A stretch of 64,000 nt of DNA from Vandiemenella viatica. Taxonomy: Eukaryota; Arthropoda; Insecta; Orthoptera; Morabidae. Under the pieces are notes generated by a model. It saw only the letters and a list, made by a program, of their open reading frames with translations, made no database searches and was not told the origin of the DNA. The stretch's first letter is position 1; each line of letters starts with the position of its first letter. The position numbers and the translations under genes were made by a program. The DNA is taken from assembly GCA_031002005.1 (NCBI GenBank), contig CM061920.1, positions 53,608,610 to 53,672,609 on the forward strand. Direction: 5' to 3'. This document shows, piece after piece, positions 11,569 to 23,485 of this stretch.

Positions 11569-11650
11569 TTTACCTTTTACCAATATGCGCCTTGTACGCT
11601 TCAAGCATTCTCTTCACCCTCCTCCTATCTTCTAATGAACATTGATACCA
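11569..11650 (-). pseudogene. LINE-B fragment, right of nested insertions
   Basis: It continues the LINE-B sequence interrupted at 10179: the CCAATATGCGCCTTG and TTCACCCTCCTCCTATCTTC words match the 6.3 kb and 26.9 kb copies in the same order. Confidence 0.6.
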
Positions 11651-12611
11651 ACGCCCAAGACAAGAACGTTTCAGTTTTCTCTTGCACATTCGCGGCGTCG
11701 TTTCTGAACTAACCTTGAGATTTATACGCCACCAAGAAAAGAAATCGACATTACAATTGCGGATAAACTGAATTAAAACAAGATGAATATGGAAATCTAT
11801 CTCATTTTACCAAACGCAAGGGCTTCATGTGAGCAATAATTGAAGCCAATACTGTGCAGTTTATTTTTTGTGATTCTTCAGTTACCGAGAGCTAAAATGC
11901 ACAGTTGAGATTTCAAGTAAAGAATCGAGACCATGTACTTGATCTGTATGTTATGGGAGTCGAGAGTGGTGATGCTTGCTGGCTAGCAGTGACGTGCTGA
12001 GGGTTCCCAGTCAGCGCAAACAGTGCTGACGAGTCGTCACATCAGCAACCGACGGCGACTTCCTCCCATCCAGTACTCTGGTTTCTGCATCTCAAACGGA
12101 GCGCCGACAGATTTCCGTTTAATTAAATTCATCAAAATTCAGACAAGCGAGCACATATAACCAAAGACAAATACAGTATCAACAATTATTAGAATATTCA
12201 TCTTTAGTCAAATTCTAAAAAACGCATAATTTTTACAGTAAATTAAATATTAGTAATGATTATTACGTTTGATTAACATATTCCGTTTATTTACTGCAGT
12301 CAAGAAAACTGAAAAACTAAATACTTGAAGTCAAAATATTAAACGGAATCATAAGTTAAATTGTCAGTTTTTTGCCAAGGGAGTGTGCATCTGAAATACA
12401 TAGTGATCCGTGGTCCATGATTTTCAGTCTCGAAATGTTTCTAATTACTTTCTCCGTCCTTCCGCACATAAAGTCATTGCTATTTCCGCAGATTTTAATT
12501 CTGTCCATTAGCTCTAAAAATATGAGAACCCCATCCAAATCGCTGCGGTAGTTTTTGCGCGATACCCGTTCAAATAAAGAGACATGCGCAGCTTGCTTAC
12601 AGATTTATAAT
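11651..12611. other. Mostly AT-rich, nothing recognised
   Basis: A 60-codon minus frame at 12356-12538 has unremarkable composition and no recognisable motif. Confidence 0.5.
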
Positions 12612-12842
12612 AGTACAGAAGAGACAGGATAATGGGTCAAATTTTAAAACATGTGGGATTGGTTAATTTTTTAGTGGAGGGAACAGTCAAAGTAAAGAAC
12701 GGTAAAGGTAGAAAGGTATTAGAATATGTGAAGCAAATAATTGAAGACGTAGGTTGTAGCGGATATGTTGAGACGAAGAGTTTAGCGTAAGATAGGAAGA
12801 GATGGAGGATTACATCAAACCAGCAAAAGAGAAAAAATCAAA
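12612..12842 (+). pseudogene. LINE-A 3' fragment
   Basis: Translation gives RRDRIMGQILKHVGLVNFLV and VLEYVKQIIEDVG, matching the 3.7 kb copy, then GAGATGGAGGATTACATC and an A-rich end. It is truncated at both coding ends. Confidence 0.7.
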
Positions 12843-12847
12843 AAAAA

Positions 12848-12948
12848 TTCTGGAAACCACGAAAAACAGAAATCTGAACTGCTGGACTGGGATTTGAACA
12901 CGTGCCCCACTCCACAAGAATTACCGTTCAATCGCCGTGTGTCTTCAT
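12848..12948 (-). mobile_element. SINE-A head fragment
   Basis: CTGGAAACCACGAAAAACAG and GGGATTTGAACACG resemble the complement of the head and first body part. It follows the LINE-A 3' end directly. Confidence 0.4.
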
Positions 12949-13211
12949 TTGATGTATTTTGCTTAGTATTCAATGCTCCTGCATTCTCTTGACAGCTCCA
13001 TACCGTTGGAGTATTTGCTTCTGTATCCTTCACTATCTCCCTCCACTCTTCCTTCCTCATCCTGTCGACTCCTGTAACCTCTGTTTAGATTCTGAGGAAT
13101 TTCACTCGCTTGTATCTTACTGATATCCCGCTGGCAGTATGGTACGCCAGATAAATTTTTCCTTACTTTTCTGTGCACATCGTTGTTGCATATCTGGCTT
13201 CTGACAACTCG

Positions 13212-13418
13212 GATCCGGCATTCGGGATGACGAGGTTTCAAACCCCATACCGGCTTTCCGGATTTGTATTTTCTATGATTTTCCAAAATCACTGAAGGGC
13301 AATGCAGCGATGATTCCTTCAAAAGTCCATGGAAGAATTTCTTCCCGTTTCTTGTCTTCAATTATCTCCCACCTGTAATGACGTCGGTGGATAAAGCCGA
13401 AGCAAAACAAAAAAGTAA
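13212..13418 (+). mobile_element. SINE-A copy, diverged
   Basis: GCATTCGGGATGACGAGG, a mutated B box, then GATTTTCCAAAATCACTGAA, CCTTCAAAAGTCCATGG and GTGGATAAAGCCG. Confidence 0.65.
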
Positions 13419-13624
13419 AAAGGCTTCTAACACTTCTTAGAAATGTTTTTGCTGCCACTCTCTTTCACCTTTATCTCCATCGTTGCTTCCAGTTTGTTCC
13501 ACAATACTTTATAGGTGCTACAGTTATTTTTATTTTTACAAGTTTGTTTATGGCTCTTAGAACTTGGAAGTTAAACAAAAAACATTGGTGGATAATGGAC
13601 ATTTGAACTATAAAATAGAGAAAG

Positions 13625-13830
13625 TCCAGTGTGGCTGAGTGGGATAAGGAGCCGCACTCTGGAGTCCTAGTCTTCGTGAACGGGCTGTCCTAAATTGTTG
13701 TTTTTAGGCAATTTTCCACAATCATCGGGTCGAATGCTGGGCGGTCCCAAATCTTCGCCTCACAAAGTGCACATTTCACAAACAAAAATACACTTATCAT
13801 ACGGAACACGAAAATTTACACGTTTCGCAG
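13625..13830 (+). mobile_element. SINE-B copy
   Basis: tRNA-like head GTGTGGCTGAGTGGGATAAG. The body has TTTTCCACAATCATCGGG, CGAATGCTGGGCGGTCCC, TTCGCCTCACAAAGTGCACA and AAAAATACACTTATCATACG. The same 3' body recurs at 34.4 and 51.4 kb, which defines the family. Confidence 0.65.
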
Positions 13831-14570
13831 ACTGTTGCGAACACAGTGTTTCCTCCTCCGTGTTAAGTACGCGGGTTTCTTGTGAACCCGGTTTGAGGAG
13901 ACAATTCCTCCCAGCACGCTCATGATTGAGACTGGCCTGCTGTATACAACAGGGGGCCGCTAGCACGCGATCCTTAGTTGGCCAGATCAAGGAAACCATA
14001 AAAACTGGAGAATATACTATTATACTATTTTTGTTGGGTCAAGGAGTCGTTTTGAGTGGACCCTACAGTACGCCTCTGTGCCGGCTGGCTTGGACTTGGA
14101 TGTAAATGGTAGCACGGAAACCTTCGAGACCAGCTAGCTTTGCCGGTGTTGAAGGGTCTTCGAAGGTAGCAGCTGGGAGTGATTAACCTGAAGCAGTGCC
14201 AATCCCTGAGGGTCGTCTGCGATGATACGGCCATGTACTTCAGTTGGAGAAGTGCACTTGATGTAAGATCACGAGGTATATATAGCTGGAGGGAAAGCGT
14301 GAGTTCGATTTTGAATGAATTGGATTGGGAAGAAGATGATTGAAAAATTCACGACTGAACTATTTCAGGATGAAGGCAAACACGTATTACTACCAGCTAC
14401 ATTGATATCTAGGAATGGCCGAGAAAATAAGAGAAATCAGGGCCAGATCTGATTCATTTCTATACTCTTTTCAACGAGCGATTACTGAGTGGAATAGGAA
14501 GGAGTTTTTGAGCGAGAGAACTTAGATTCCGGTAGGAGTAGGTATCTATAAACCCCTCCTACACCCTGAT
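13831..14570. other. No recognised gene
   Basis: Short frames on both strands; no repeat family match seen. Confidence 0.5.
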
Positions 14571-14668
14571 CTCGGTTTTCCATGGTTTTCGCAGATCGCT
14601 GCAGGTGAATGCAGTGATGGTTCCTAAAAATAGCCCATGGACGGCTCCTGCCATATCCCTTCCTATGC
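14571..14668 (+). mobile_element. SINE-A body fragment
   Basis: TCGGTTTTCCATGGTTTTCG to CATATCCCTTCC. Middle of the body only. Confidence 0.5.
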
Positions 14669-14845
14669 ACAAATGGTTACGCATTAGGACTGGTGTAATG
14701 CATCCTCCGCCACCCACTTTTAGTGAATTACGGAGAAATAATAATAATAATAATGAGAGCGATGAAGGAAGCGCTGGCTGGATGCGTTGCAGGAGGACAT
14801 GCTATCAGTCAATGCCTCACCTCAGGATGCACAAGATTGGCTCTT

Positions 14846-16003
14846 AAGGTGGCATACACGATCGCTCCATTTGGATGTCATCCTTATGGATGACATCCAT
14901 GCGGGTGACATCCAAAAGCGTAGCACATACACGATCATTCCATCACTCCAGTCAGCCACGACAATGAATAAAGAGGCAAAGCAAGCAACAATAGGTTGTC
15001 AATTTGGTATACAACAATCTAGTTATGCCAAGTACTAAATAAAATGAACCCGAATTAATTTTAAAGGATATTCAAACTATCGAATACTGAATAAAAGTCC
15101 TGAGAATTAAATAAACGTCCAAAAAAGTGAGAAATTATGAAAAATAAGCTCTGTGATATTACGAAAACTTTTAAAAATACTCCAAATTATTATGAAACAG
15201 ATTTATTAAATTGAAGTAGTTTAGCAGGCTGAAAATAGTGACAGGTACGTCAAATGTAGTAAAACAACATATTTAAACAAGTAGGCTCATATAAAATTAA
15301 TCTTATCATACTATGATCTTTTTAAAAAGAAGACCGTCTTTTTTTTTCAACACGGTTTCTCTGTTGGCGTTTATGTCTTTATTTTCGAATAAAATTAGCA
15401 ATAATTGATCTATTGCCACATTTATTTATATTTTGTCATGGTAGTGAGAACTGGAGATCCTACAAGCATGGTAAGTCCTTACATTTCTCAATAATCTCCA
15501 GCACAAAGACATATTGAGACGACATTATTATTTATTTTTTAAAACAATGTAAACAATAAATAATTGTTCTAATTGTTACTTAAATTATTTTAAATAATTT
15601 ATTTTCAATTCTACATTCAAAATAATATTTAACTAGTAGCAAAACAAATATTTCTATAGCAGATTCAAAACAAAAAAGAAATGGTACAATGTTGCATAGT
15701 CCACTCAAGGCACCGATGTTGTCTGCTCGGTGGTCGGTGACAGAATGAGAAGAGTTTGGACGGCGGTTTCGCCATACACGAGCCGACTGGAGTGATGGCT
15801 TGATGTCGCTCCACGTGGTTTTCCCCACACACCGTCAGTTGGCTTGATGGCATGATGGACGAAACTGATGGAAATTGGACTGACCGGATATCCAAATAAT
15901 CCTGTCAGTCCACGTCATCCACATCAGTTTCCCCACACACGACGCGATAATGGAGTGACATCGCTCCATTTGGACTGATGGAGCGACCGTGTATGGCCAC
16001 CTT
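14846..16003. mobile_element. Unclassified element with about 24-bp inverted ends
   Basis: Left end AAGGTGGCATACACGATCGC and right end the complement of AAGGTGGCCATACACGGTCG, continuing CTCCAT on both. The candidate duplication is TTAA against TTCA. Related words (CCATACACGAGCC, TGATGTCGCTCCA) recur just inside the right end, and a palindrome of GGATGTCATCC around TTAT sits inside the left end (14873-14898). The interior is AT-rich without coding. Confidence 0.6.
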
Positions 16004-16510
16004 CATGGACGGTGCAACGCGGGCAGCAAGTGGCTGTGGCGAGGCGGCGGGCTGCGGTGGGTGGAATGCGAGGTGAACGGCCGTGTGGTCGCAGCCACCG
16101 CTATTCATTTGCGCTATCAATGGCTCGGATCTCGCTCAATGAACGGCCAACAACCCCGCCCGTCGCCTCGCATCGCCTTGACCTTGCTCTCGTTCGTATA
16201 CAGTCGGCAACACGTGCTGGCCCATACCTGCCGCCGCATTACTTTTTATTGTTTACACGACGCTGGCGGTCTCGTTTCGAGATGCCTATCTCGCTCACGT
16301 ACTCGCCCGCTTCGTGTGTGATCTCTCTGCGTCTCAACGATTATTGGATGCTGACCGCCTTCTTTTCCGTGGTTCGGAGAAAGCGTCAAAGTATGTGCCA
16401 GCTCTTTGTACTCCGCAACCGGGTTGGCTTTTCCACGTTTTTCGCCATTAAAAGTCCAGCTAACTACACCAGATCCTCGAGGAACTCGTTTTGAATGAGG
16501 ACAGCGATTT
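16004..16510. other. GC-rich segment without recognisable gene
   Basis: Frames of 110 and 160 codons (plus) and 90 codons (minus) overlap here. None shows a domain, and all are Arg/Ser-rich as expected from GC-rich non-coding DNA. It begins exactly at the right end of the 14.8-16.0 kb element. Confidence 0.5.
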
Positions 16511-16884
16511 GTGAACATGGCATACCGACGGCTGAATTACGTGGAGACGTTCTAGCGGATATATTCCCGATTGCCTCTCTTGCCGAAAGGCAAGAGTCTT
16601 TCGAAACCAACGATGCAGATATATGACAGCCAGTTCTCTACCTTTCAGGATTGCCAGAGCTTAAGTTGTACCAGTCCGCTACTGCCTAGCTCAAAGAAGT
16701 TGAAATATTACCAGAGCAGCATTTAGAGTGCTTACTACACATTCTTCAACCACGAACTCCTCTGAAGAGTGGTCTGTAGGCTACAATAATAGTTTTGGTT
16801 ACCGATTGTAGTGCGTACGCGCTAACGGTTTGGCTTCACATTTGGAAGAACGTGGGCTGGAATCGTCGTCCTGGAAGCCAGATG

Positions 16885-17274
16885 TCGCTTTTAATTTAAT
16901 TTAATCGCAGTTGAGTACCTGCTCCGGTGGCAGTTTCCCTAAACAGACATTCTTCCCCTTTTTTGTACCCGCCTACTATTGACTTCTACGAATTTTAAAT
17001 TTCTTCATCGTTGCTGGTAGCTTGTTCATTACTTCCCTTGGTAATTCATTCCGAACGCTCACTCGCTTACGAAAGAAACCTTTCGCACACAGTTATTTCT
17101 GAAATCAGTGCCAGCTTATGATGGGGTTATGTCTTCTCTCCTAATTCTTCCACCAATATCTTTTCACGCCTCATCGCCAACATAAGCCATGACTCTCTTC
17201 ACCCTCCTCCTGTTTTCAAATTATCATATTCCAGCTCCTTATCATACCAGTTGTCGATTGTATTCTGCAATAAT
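16885..17274 (-). pseudogene. LINE-B 3' fragment with tail hairpin
   Basis: The left edge is a TTTAATTTAATTTAA tail followed by the 3' hairpin region (GAGTACCTGCTCC, 16914-16925). Coding remnants (TGGTAATTCATTCC and related words, the complement of the WNELPRE-type motif) run to about 17270. A SINE-A piece follows directly. Confidence 0.7.
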
Positions 17275-17373
17275 TTCCAGAAATCACTCTAGGTGATTGC
17301 GGGGATGGTTCTTTTTTAAAATCCATGGTCGAATTCGTTCCCGTTCCTTGCCTCCAATCCTTTCCCGACGATG
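17275..17373 (+). mobile_element. SINE-A body fragment
   Basis: AATCACTCTAGGTGATTGCG, then ATCCATGGTCGAATTCGTTC. It abuts the right edge of a LINE-B piece. Confidence 0.55.
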
Positions 17374-18924
17374 TGTATGTGTTAAACAAGGGACCAGTGC
17401 TCATAAGGTTTTGCCTGAGAAGCTGAAAAGTAATCCGATCATTTTCGTATTTTGCTGGTTTTTTTTATTTTTTAGGTTAGTTCACCACACCTAAATTACG
17501 TTGTTTTTGGAATTGTATTCGCTGTCCGCATTAGCAATAGAATACTTACATGGACCATCTCCTCCATCATTAAGCAGTCTCTTAAGTGAATTAGACAACA
17601 TCGTTCCATTCTACGAACATGAAATAACTCAAAGTATGAAAGCTAATATTTTTTAACCAAAACTAATAATTATTGAAACCGCAAATAAGTAATTTTGGTT
17701 ATGGATGTTGGATTATAAAGATATTTGTCTGCAGCCGTGCCAAATTTCCAGTTGTTACAGATATTTTAATGCTCTTGAAAGTATATCCAAATGTTTTAAA
17801 TAATTTATATTAACATACAAAGATATTACATAGATATTTTTAGTGGTGTTATTAACTTTTAGATTGTTGGTGATTAATTTAGTTCATAACAATAGATTGT
17901 TTGCTTCAACACTCTGTTATTGTTACAACTGAAATAGGATCTCTAGATAGTTGTTTTTTTTTCAGACGATCTTGCAATAAAAATAGCAATTAACTCAATG
18001 GCGTTATCACCCATGCGACGAATTTAGAAGTTTGAACTTGCATGTAAAGTAAAGCGGCCAATTCACCGTCCAACTTACAGGACATCCGTGTAGAACTATT
18101 ATAGGATGCGCTCACCCATTCACGCTAATAGAAGGAGTCCAACAAAATGTTCCAAGCAGTCCTTTCCACTCGTACTTCCTCGCGGCACACCATGTGTCCT
18201 TATCGCACAGTCGTAGGCAGTTTCCTTCAACCTTAGCGATAGCTTGTTGAACAGCAAGGACCCGTGTTGGTCGTCTGGGAGTCCAACAACGCGTCTTACA
18301 TATACAAGTTGTAATGTGAATAAGTCGCTAGATCGGTGGAAAAGGGGAGGGCGGAAGGGCGAGCACGGAGATGTGCGGTGGCTGGACGCTTGAATTAGTC
18401 GAGCTGCGAACTCACAGAGATCACATGACAAACATTGTTTTTTAAACGCGTGCGTAGCTATGTAAATAATTTAATTCACTTGTGAAACCATCCCACGTTT
18501 TTTATTGTTGAAAGGTGAGGCAAAAAATAAATCAGTATGGTAATATTATATGGACTTATGAAAAATTTAGAATTTGGTATAGAAATATACTTATTTTGAT
18601 TTTAAAGTTGTTTGTAATAAAAAAATAAAATCTAAATAATTATAAATCTATTTTTACACCTCCACATCCGCTTCCGCAAAACATCCGCGGTTGTCAAGAA
18701 CTGAGCATCCGGATCCTAAAAGATGACCTCCGTTACTACTCTAGTTTCGACTGTCAAGGGGGTCCAATATAGGGGGGAGGGTCTACAGAAATCTCACATC
18801 ATCTTTTTAATTCCTTGAGTAACAGTAGTGGTAAGAAAAAAACTCTGCAAACGACGTCTGTCCCAAGGTTAGGGGTGGCCTAACCGCCCTTGAGGAGAGA
18901 TAGAAAAAATGTCTCCAAAGCTTA
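17374..18924. other. AT-rich DNA, nothing recognised
   Basis: A 103-codon minus frame at 18120-18431 shows no domain. The rest is AT-rich. Confidence 0.5.
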
Positions 18925-19276
18925 GGGGGCGCCCATTAATTACGTGAGGAGTTTTCCTTGAATTCTGGACCCTCCCCGCTCCTCCTACTGACCGACCTTG
19001 TAGTTTTTTTAGACCTTTTTTTTTAGCTCTTCTACTTCCTGGGGTGGATTATATCCCCTCTAAAGTCGGATCGGTGGCGCCGTTATACTTCCCCCGCCCC
19101 TTCCCCCCCCCCCCCCGCCAATCGGCGTCATTTGTAGACTTTTTTTAGCTCTATTGTTCTTCAAGAGAAATCAAAAATATGACATGAGATTTCCGTCCCG
19201 CCCCCCTTTCTTTGTGAGATTTAGCCGGACCCCCCCCCTCTTTAATTTCACCTCACTTAATTAGTGGACGTCGCCC
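18925..19276. mobile_element. G/C-tract MITE, family 1
   Basis: Starts GGGGGCGCCCATTAATTACG and ends near TTAATTAGTGGACGTCGCCC. Inner words TTTTTTTAGCTCT and GAGATTTCCGTCC match the other copies. Divergent but collinear. Confidence 0.75.
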
Positions 19277-19289
19277 TAACGAGGTCGTC

Positions 19290-19395
19290 AACAGGGGGGG
19301 GGGGGGGTCCTTCAAGATCTCACCTCACCATAGGGATCGCACCAGATCTCACCACGTGGGGATTGGGGGGGGGGTAATGAATGGACGCCCCTAAT
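19290..19395 (-). mobile_element. G/C-tract MITE, family 1, half copy
   Basis: A G run, GATCTCACCTCACC and ATGAATGGACGCCCC are right-end words of the family. It sits next to the copy ending at 19276, perhaps as a rearranged or nested piece. Confidence 0.5.
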
Positions 19396-19639
19396 GAGCG
19401 CGCTTGGTGTTTCGAGACGTGCACACCTGCCGGTTGTGTTTGTAGTGTGCCAGTGACCGCGCGGCGCCGTGAATTATTGGTTGGGCCGTCACTCTGCGAG
19501 CGGCGCCCGAGGAATAATTCACGGCGGTGATGGCCAAACTCGGCTGGCGCGACCCACTTCCGTCACCCAGCGACAACGGCGGGTATCTCTTATTAAGTCG
19601 TCGCGCCCTGTAACTGCGCCCGGAACCACATTTATGAAG
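19396..19639. other. CpG-rich stretch without a gene
   Basis: GC-rich short segment between the G/C-tract MITEs and the mariner fragment. Confidence 0.4.
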
Positions 19640-20060
19640 CTCTAAGTGATTAACGTGAATACAAGGGTGTCCTTTTAAGTATTTACGAAAATAATAAAAG
19701 AAAAAAATATTGGTAGAAATCGTTTTATTTTTTCTCAAAATATTCGCCTTTAACATCTATACATTTTTGCATGCGTTTGACCTAATTCTTGAGACATTTC
19801 TTCCTCTCTGATTTTGGTAAGCAAAAAACATTGTTTTAGAAGGATTCAACAGTTTCTTAAGGTCATGAAAATTGCTCCCACTTTTTGTTTGGTACAAAAA
19901 GAAGTTTTCGGGTTATAAATCAGGTGAATACGGACAGTGAGCCATTAATTAGAAGTTTTTCTCCGTCAAATAATCAATTGTTTGACGTGCCGGGTGAGAA
20001 CTGGTATTTTCATGATGAAGAATGATGCGACGTTAGGGTCGTTTTCCTGATTGCATTGAT
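19640..20060 (-). pseudogene. Mariner-type transposase C-terminal fragment
   Basis: Minus-strand frames give LMAHCPYSPDL followed by a FFLYQ-like block, and VKRMQKCIDVKGEYFEK at the C-terminus, diagnostic of mariner (DD34D) transposases. Several frameshifts. The N-terminal two thirds are absent. Confidence 0.7.
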
Positions 20061-20119
20061 GGCTTCTGGCAAACAAATTGTCGTGTACCATTATAACTAG
20101 GGATTGCAAGCCAGCAAAG

Positions 20120-20215
20120 CGGGATCCCGCAATCCCGCGGGATCCCGCATCATTAGACAGTCTGGTGGATCCCGCATAAAATTGAGCGGATCCGCAATCC
20201 GCAAGATCCGGCGGA
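20120..20215. repeat. Cluster of GGATCC/GGATCCCGC palindromic words
   Basis: GGGATCCCGC or close variants occur at least five times in 95 bp, on both strands because the core GGATCC is palindromic. One further GGATCCCGCGGATC site lies at 21645-21659. Possibly subterminal repeats of an undelimited transposon. Confidence 0.5.
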
Positions 20216-22639
20216 AACGCGTGTCAGTCTGCGTGACTCGCTGTTCCACTCGGTCTCTGTCCGATGTATCGCACTGTTTGCCTGTACCAGAGCAGTTGGC
20301 ATTTGACTCATGTAAACAAGCGTTTGTTTTTGTCAACCTTCGTCATTCGTAAGTAAATAAATACACTTTTACGTATTCATCAAAACTTACGTTTGTTTCT
20401 AGTACACATTTCTGTAATTTGAGTTATGGTGCGTATTTAGTACGATTTTCTAACTATATAATTATTTTTTAAGTATCGCACACGTTATCTGAACTACACG
20501 GTTACAGCTTTTTATTCACGGTTTCATTATTCCCATTTTCTGTATTTGCAGATAAAGTAATTGTGACAATTTCCTAATATGCGGCTGAAAATTTGATTAT
20601 TCGTTGATATGAAACTAATGTTATCGTAATTTTAACGATCATGTACTTATTTATTTAACAGCTATCAAAAGTAAATTGTATATCCTTTGACTTATTGTTG
20701 TTTTGGCCGCTGCCTCAATGCGTTTGTTTGACGGAAGCCACCTGCTTAGATGTGCCGCTCAGGCTTTCAATTAATCCCTCTTCTCCTTGTTATTATTTAG
20801 ACTAAAGGTAAAAAAAAAAATTAATGAAATTTTCGCGGGTGTATCGACGAATTGTGTTGTAGGAACACCATACTTCGACTGGTGCCTCCGCCGTCTTCCT
20901 CACGTGTGTAATTTCGTGTGTTTGCAATGAAATCCGGAGATACAACCTATGACGAATTCACTGCAATTATTCGCCGAGAAAGTCTCCTTTCTTACTAAAA
21001 AATAATTTCCACTCTAAAAACGTCGTTACGCCACTTAAGTAAATCTGAAATACTTGACGGTTTACGTGTTGGTGAGTAGTTTCTTTTAATAACATTGAAT
21101 CAACTGTAATATCAAACAGGGAATCGGGAGATATAATAATGAATCAGGCAAAAAAAGGCCAAGTCTCGTGCTTGTGCAGTGACAAAAAGTTATGAGATCT
21201 TGTTCTGAGCCAAGTCTACACTTTACAGAGTATATTCACTTCACTTTGTGAAATGGAATGATTTTCTGGGTGTTATGGAACGTTTATTTAGAATAAAGAA
21301 AAAATAAAAAAAATAAGCTCTGGTAACTTGGGCACTAAGCAAACCATATTTTTAAACTTATGTGATGTATTGTAAGGCACATAAAGACTCAATATTTTCC
21401 ATTTTTATTATTTATTTAAAAATTGGTTTAGATTAAAAAAACCAAAATGTAAAACCTCGAAATACACTTAAGACACGCTAAAAAGTTTTAATGTCATTTT
21501 GCCAATCCAAATATTATTAACTGTTAATTTTTATCATTTAACATAAAAATTATTTATTAATTTAATTATTATTTAATTTACTAACGTTTTAAGTAACTAT
21601 GTTTTGAGTATATGCGTTAAAAAACTGTTTGTACCAATTCCGCACGGATCCCGCGGATCACCTTCACGTGAAATTTAAATTTGTCATAACTTTTTTTAAA
21701 ACAATTTACGTGGCCGATTTCTGATACTAGATGGGATAAATTATTCAATTTTTTTTTAAAGTCAGATCTGCAATATAGAGATAGAAGAATAATTTATCTT
21801 CACTTCTCTTGGCCTCCATATCTTAATCTACCCAATTTGGAAGGGCTTTCACAATACCGGATTAGCGACGTAGCAAGAGTTAGCGCCTTATGGGTGCCCC
21901 GTGCCCTGTGCCCTCAGGCCAGATGGGTGACTTTTTTTTTATCTCTACAATTGCCCCGGATAGCGAAAACCAAGGACCTCTTCTTCACATTTGCTACGGG
22001 CCCCGCGCTGTTATAATCCGGCTCTGGGTTTTCACATTTAAAGCTTAAGATATGACTTCAAAACTACGGCATGTCTTTCTACGTGAACGCTAGACGAAGC
22101 AGTAAATGATTATCTGTTCGTAACCTGAACAAATATACGCTCAAGATCTCACATCCTCAAAATCAAACACTCCTTTCTTAACGGTAAGAAATGCCCGTCA
22201 AATCACATTACATCAGAAATATAACACCTCACTCTTTGGTTTCGGTTAATATTGTTATTGACTGCGTAACTTTGGTTATTTATTTCTTCAACGTCTTGAA
22301 ATAATAGACTACGTCAAAAATCCGACAAACGTAAATGAATCTTGTGAGAGAAATGCAGGAATCCCCGACATATCGTGGTAACCGGGACCGCGGGAACCTC
22401 TCAATTGGCATTTAGGTTTCGTGTTTTACTCGATGGCAAAGCTGGGGCAATAGTAATGGCGTCAGTAACATGGCACTCGCGAAAGCGACTTCAATTATTA
22501 AAAAATAAATTCATCGTGACTTATGCCCAGTTCTCTTAGTGGTTGCGTCACCATGGTGGTTTCCGGCAGCTGCACGTGGTTAACTGGCTCGAGTGCTGGC
22601 AAAGGAAGAAATTTTCGTCACCAGAATTTGGCCGGTAGA
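20216..22639. other. AT-rich DNA, possibly a decayed transposon in part
   Basis: Except for the GGATCC words at both edges of 20.1-21.66 kb and a hAT-MITE-like fragment near 21870-21990, I recognise nothing. Confidence 0.45.
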
Positions 22640-22990
22640 GTAGTAGAGGTGGTGGTGCACAATTCCTAATCACCAGATTGTGCACCGAAGTCCTGGGTTA
22701 AATTCCAAACATCTCCGCAGTTTGTATGAGTCAGAGCGTACGACACTGCATAGGAACATTAAGCCTGGCGCCCTCCTCGGTGTCTTTCGAAAGAGTAGGC
22801 CTGAACGGGCCGGCACCGGGCCTGTCCTTTCTTCATTTTCCACTTCATGCAACACAAACAACACACACAATATCACTGACATCCACACTTATAATAACAT
22901 TTGCCAACACGCATTGTGTAACAACTCAAGTTCATCTGTACAGAAAATTCACATGGACGGGTACATCCTTCCGGGATCGCGTAAGGCATC
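22640..22990 (+). mobile_element. Possible SINE-E copy
   Basis: A GTCCTGGGTTAAATTCC B-box-like site near 22690, then GTGTCTTTCGAAAGAGTAGG, CGGGCCGGCACCGGGCC and a CACA-rich end. It has the layout of a tRNA SINE but is the only copy here. Confidence 0.4.
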
Positions 22991-23004
22991 ATAATATAAG
23001 CCAT

Positions 23005-23440
23005 ATTCGAATAATCTCTGCTTTACCTTCGACTGTTCCCTCCACTAACAGATTAACCATGTCTTAAAATGCATCAATTTTCCTTCATTCTGGTCTCCCT
23101 GAAGTCCATGCTTCGCAACTGTAAACTGATGGGAATAACACAGAGTTTTAAAAATTTCTTTCTGATTCCTAGATCAATATTTCAAGCTGAAAGATTTCTC
23201 TTTTTAAAGAAGGCTCATATCGCTGGTTCTGTTCTGCTTTTAACATCATTGTTGCTTCGACCATCAGCTCCAATTTTAGTTCTAAAGTAAGAGAATTCAC
23301 TTACTTCTTCTAATGGATCTGATTCTATTTTTATATTTAATCCGCTATTGTTGCTATCATTTCTGTTACGTGTCAACACTTTTGCTTTTAACATGTTGGT
23401 GATTTTTTCGGCCCAAGTCCTTAGTTGCTATGATAACTGT
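23005..23440 (-). pseudogene. LINE-A reverse-transcriptase fragment left of the PLE
   Basis: The minus-strand frame carries LRTWAEKITNMLKAKVLTRN, LEEVSEFSYFRTKIGADGRS, AFFKKRNLSA and KKFLKLCVIPISL. These are the late RT blocks that precede the MWCYRRM region seen at 3.8 kb, so this is an upstream part of the same or a close family. Confidence 0.75.
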
Positions 23441-23485
23441 TTTGTGGGTTCTTTCTGCCTTGCAACTAAACAAAATGCTTTTTAT

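Noticed and set aside
16012..16494. 160-codon plus frame
   Set aside because: GC-rich DNA with overlapping frames on both strands, Arg/Ser-rich, no domain or splice context.
18120..18431. 103-codon minus frame
   Set aside because: No motif, homologous repeat or splice context; indistinguishable from chance.
20100..21660. hAT element starting TAGGGATTGC
   Set aside because: No matching right end or 8-bp duplication was found.
21870..21990. Similarity to the 4.7 kb hAT MITE
   Set aside because: Shares inner words only; no ends or duplication could be found.
22680..23067. Two overlapping plus frames over 100 codons
   Set aside because: They lie in the probable SINE-E body and have no domain.
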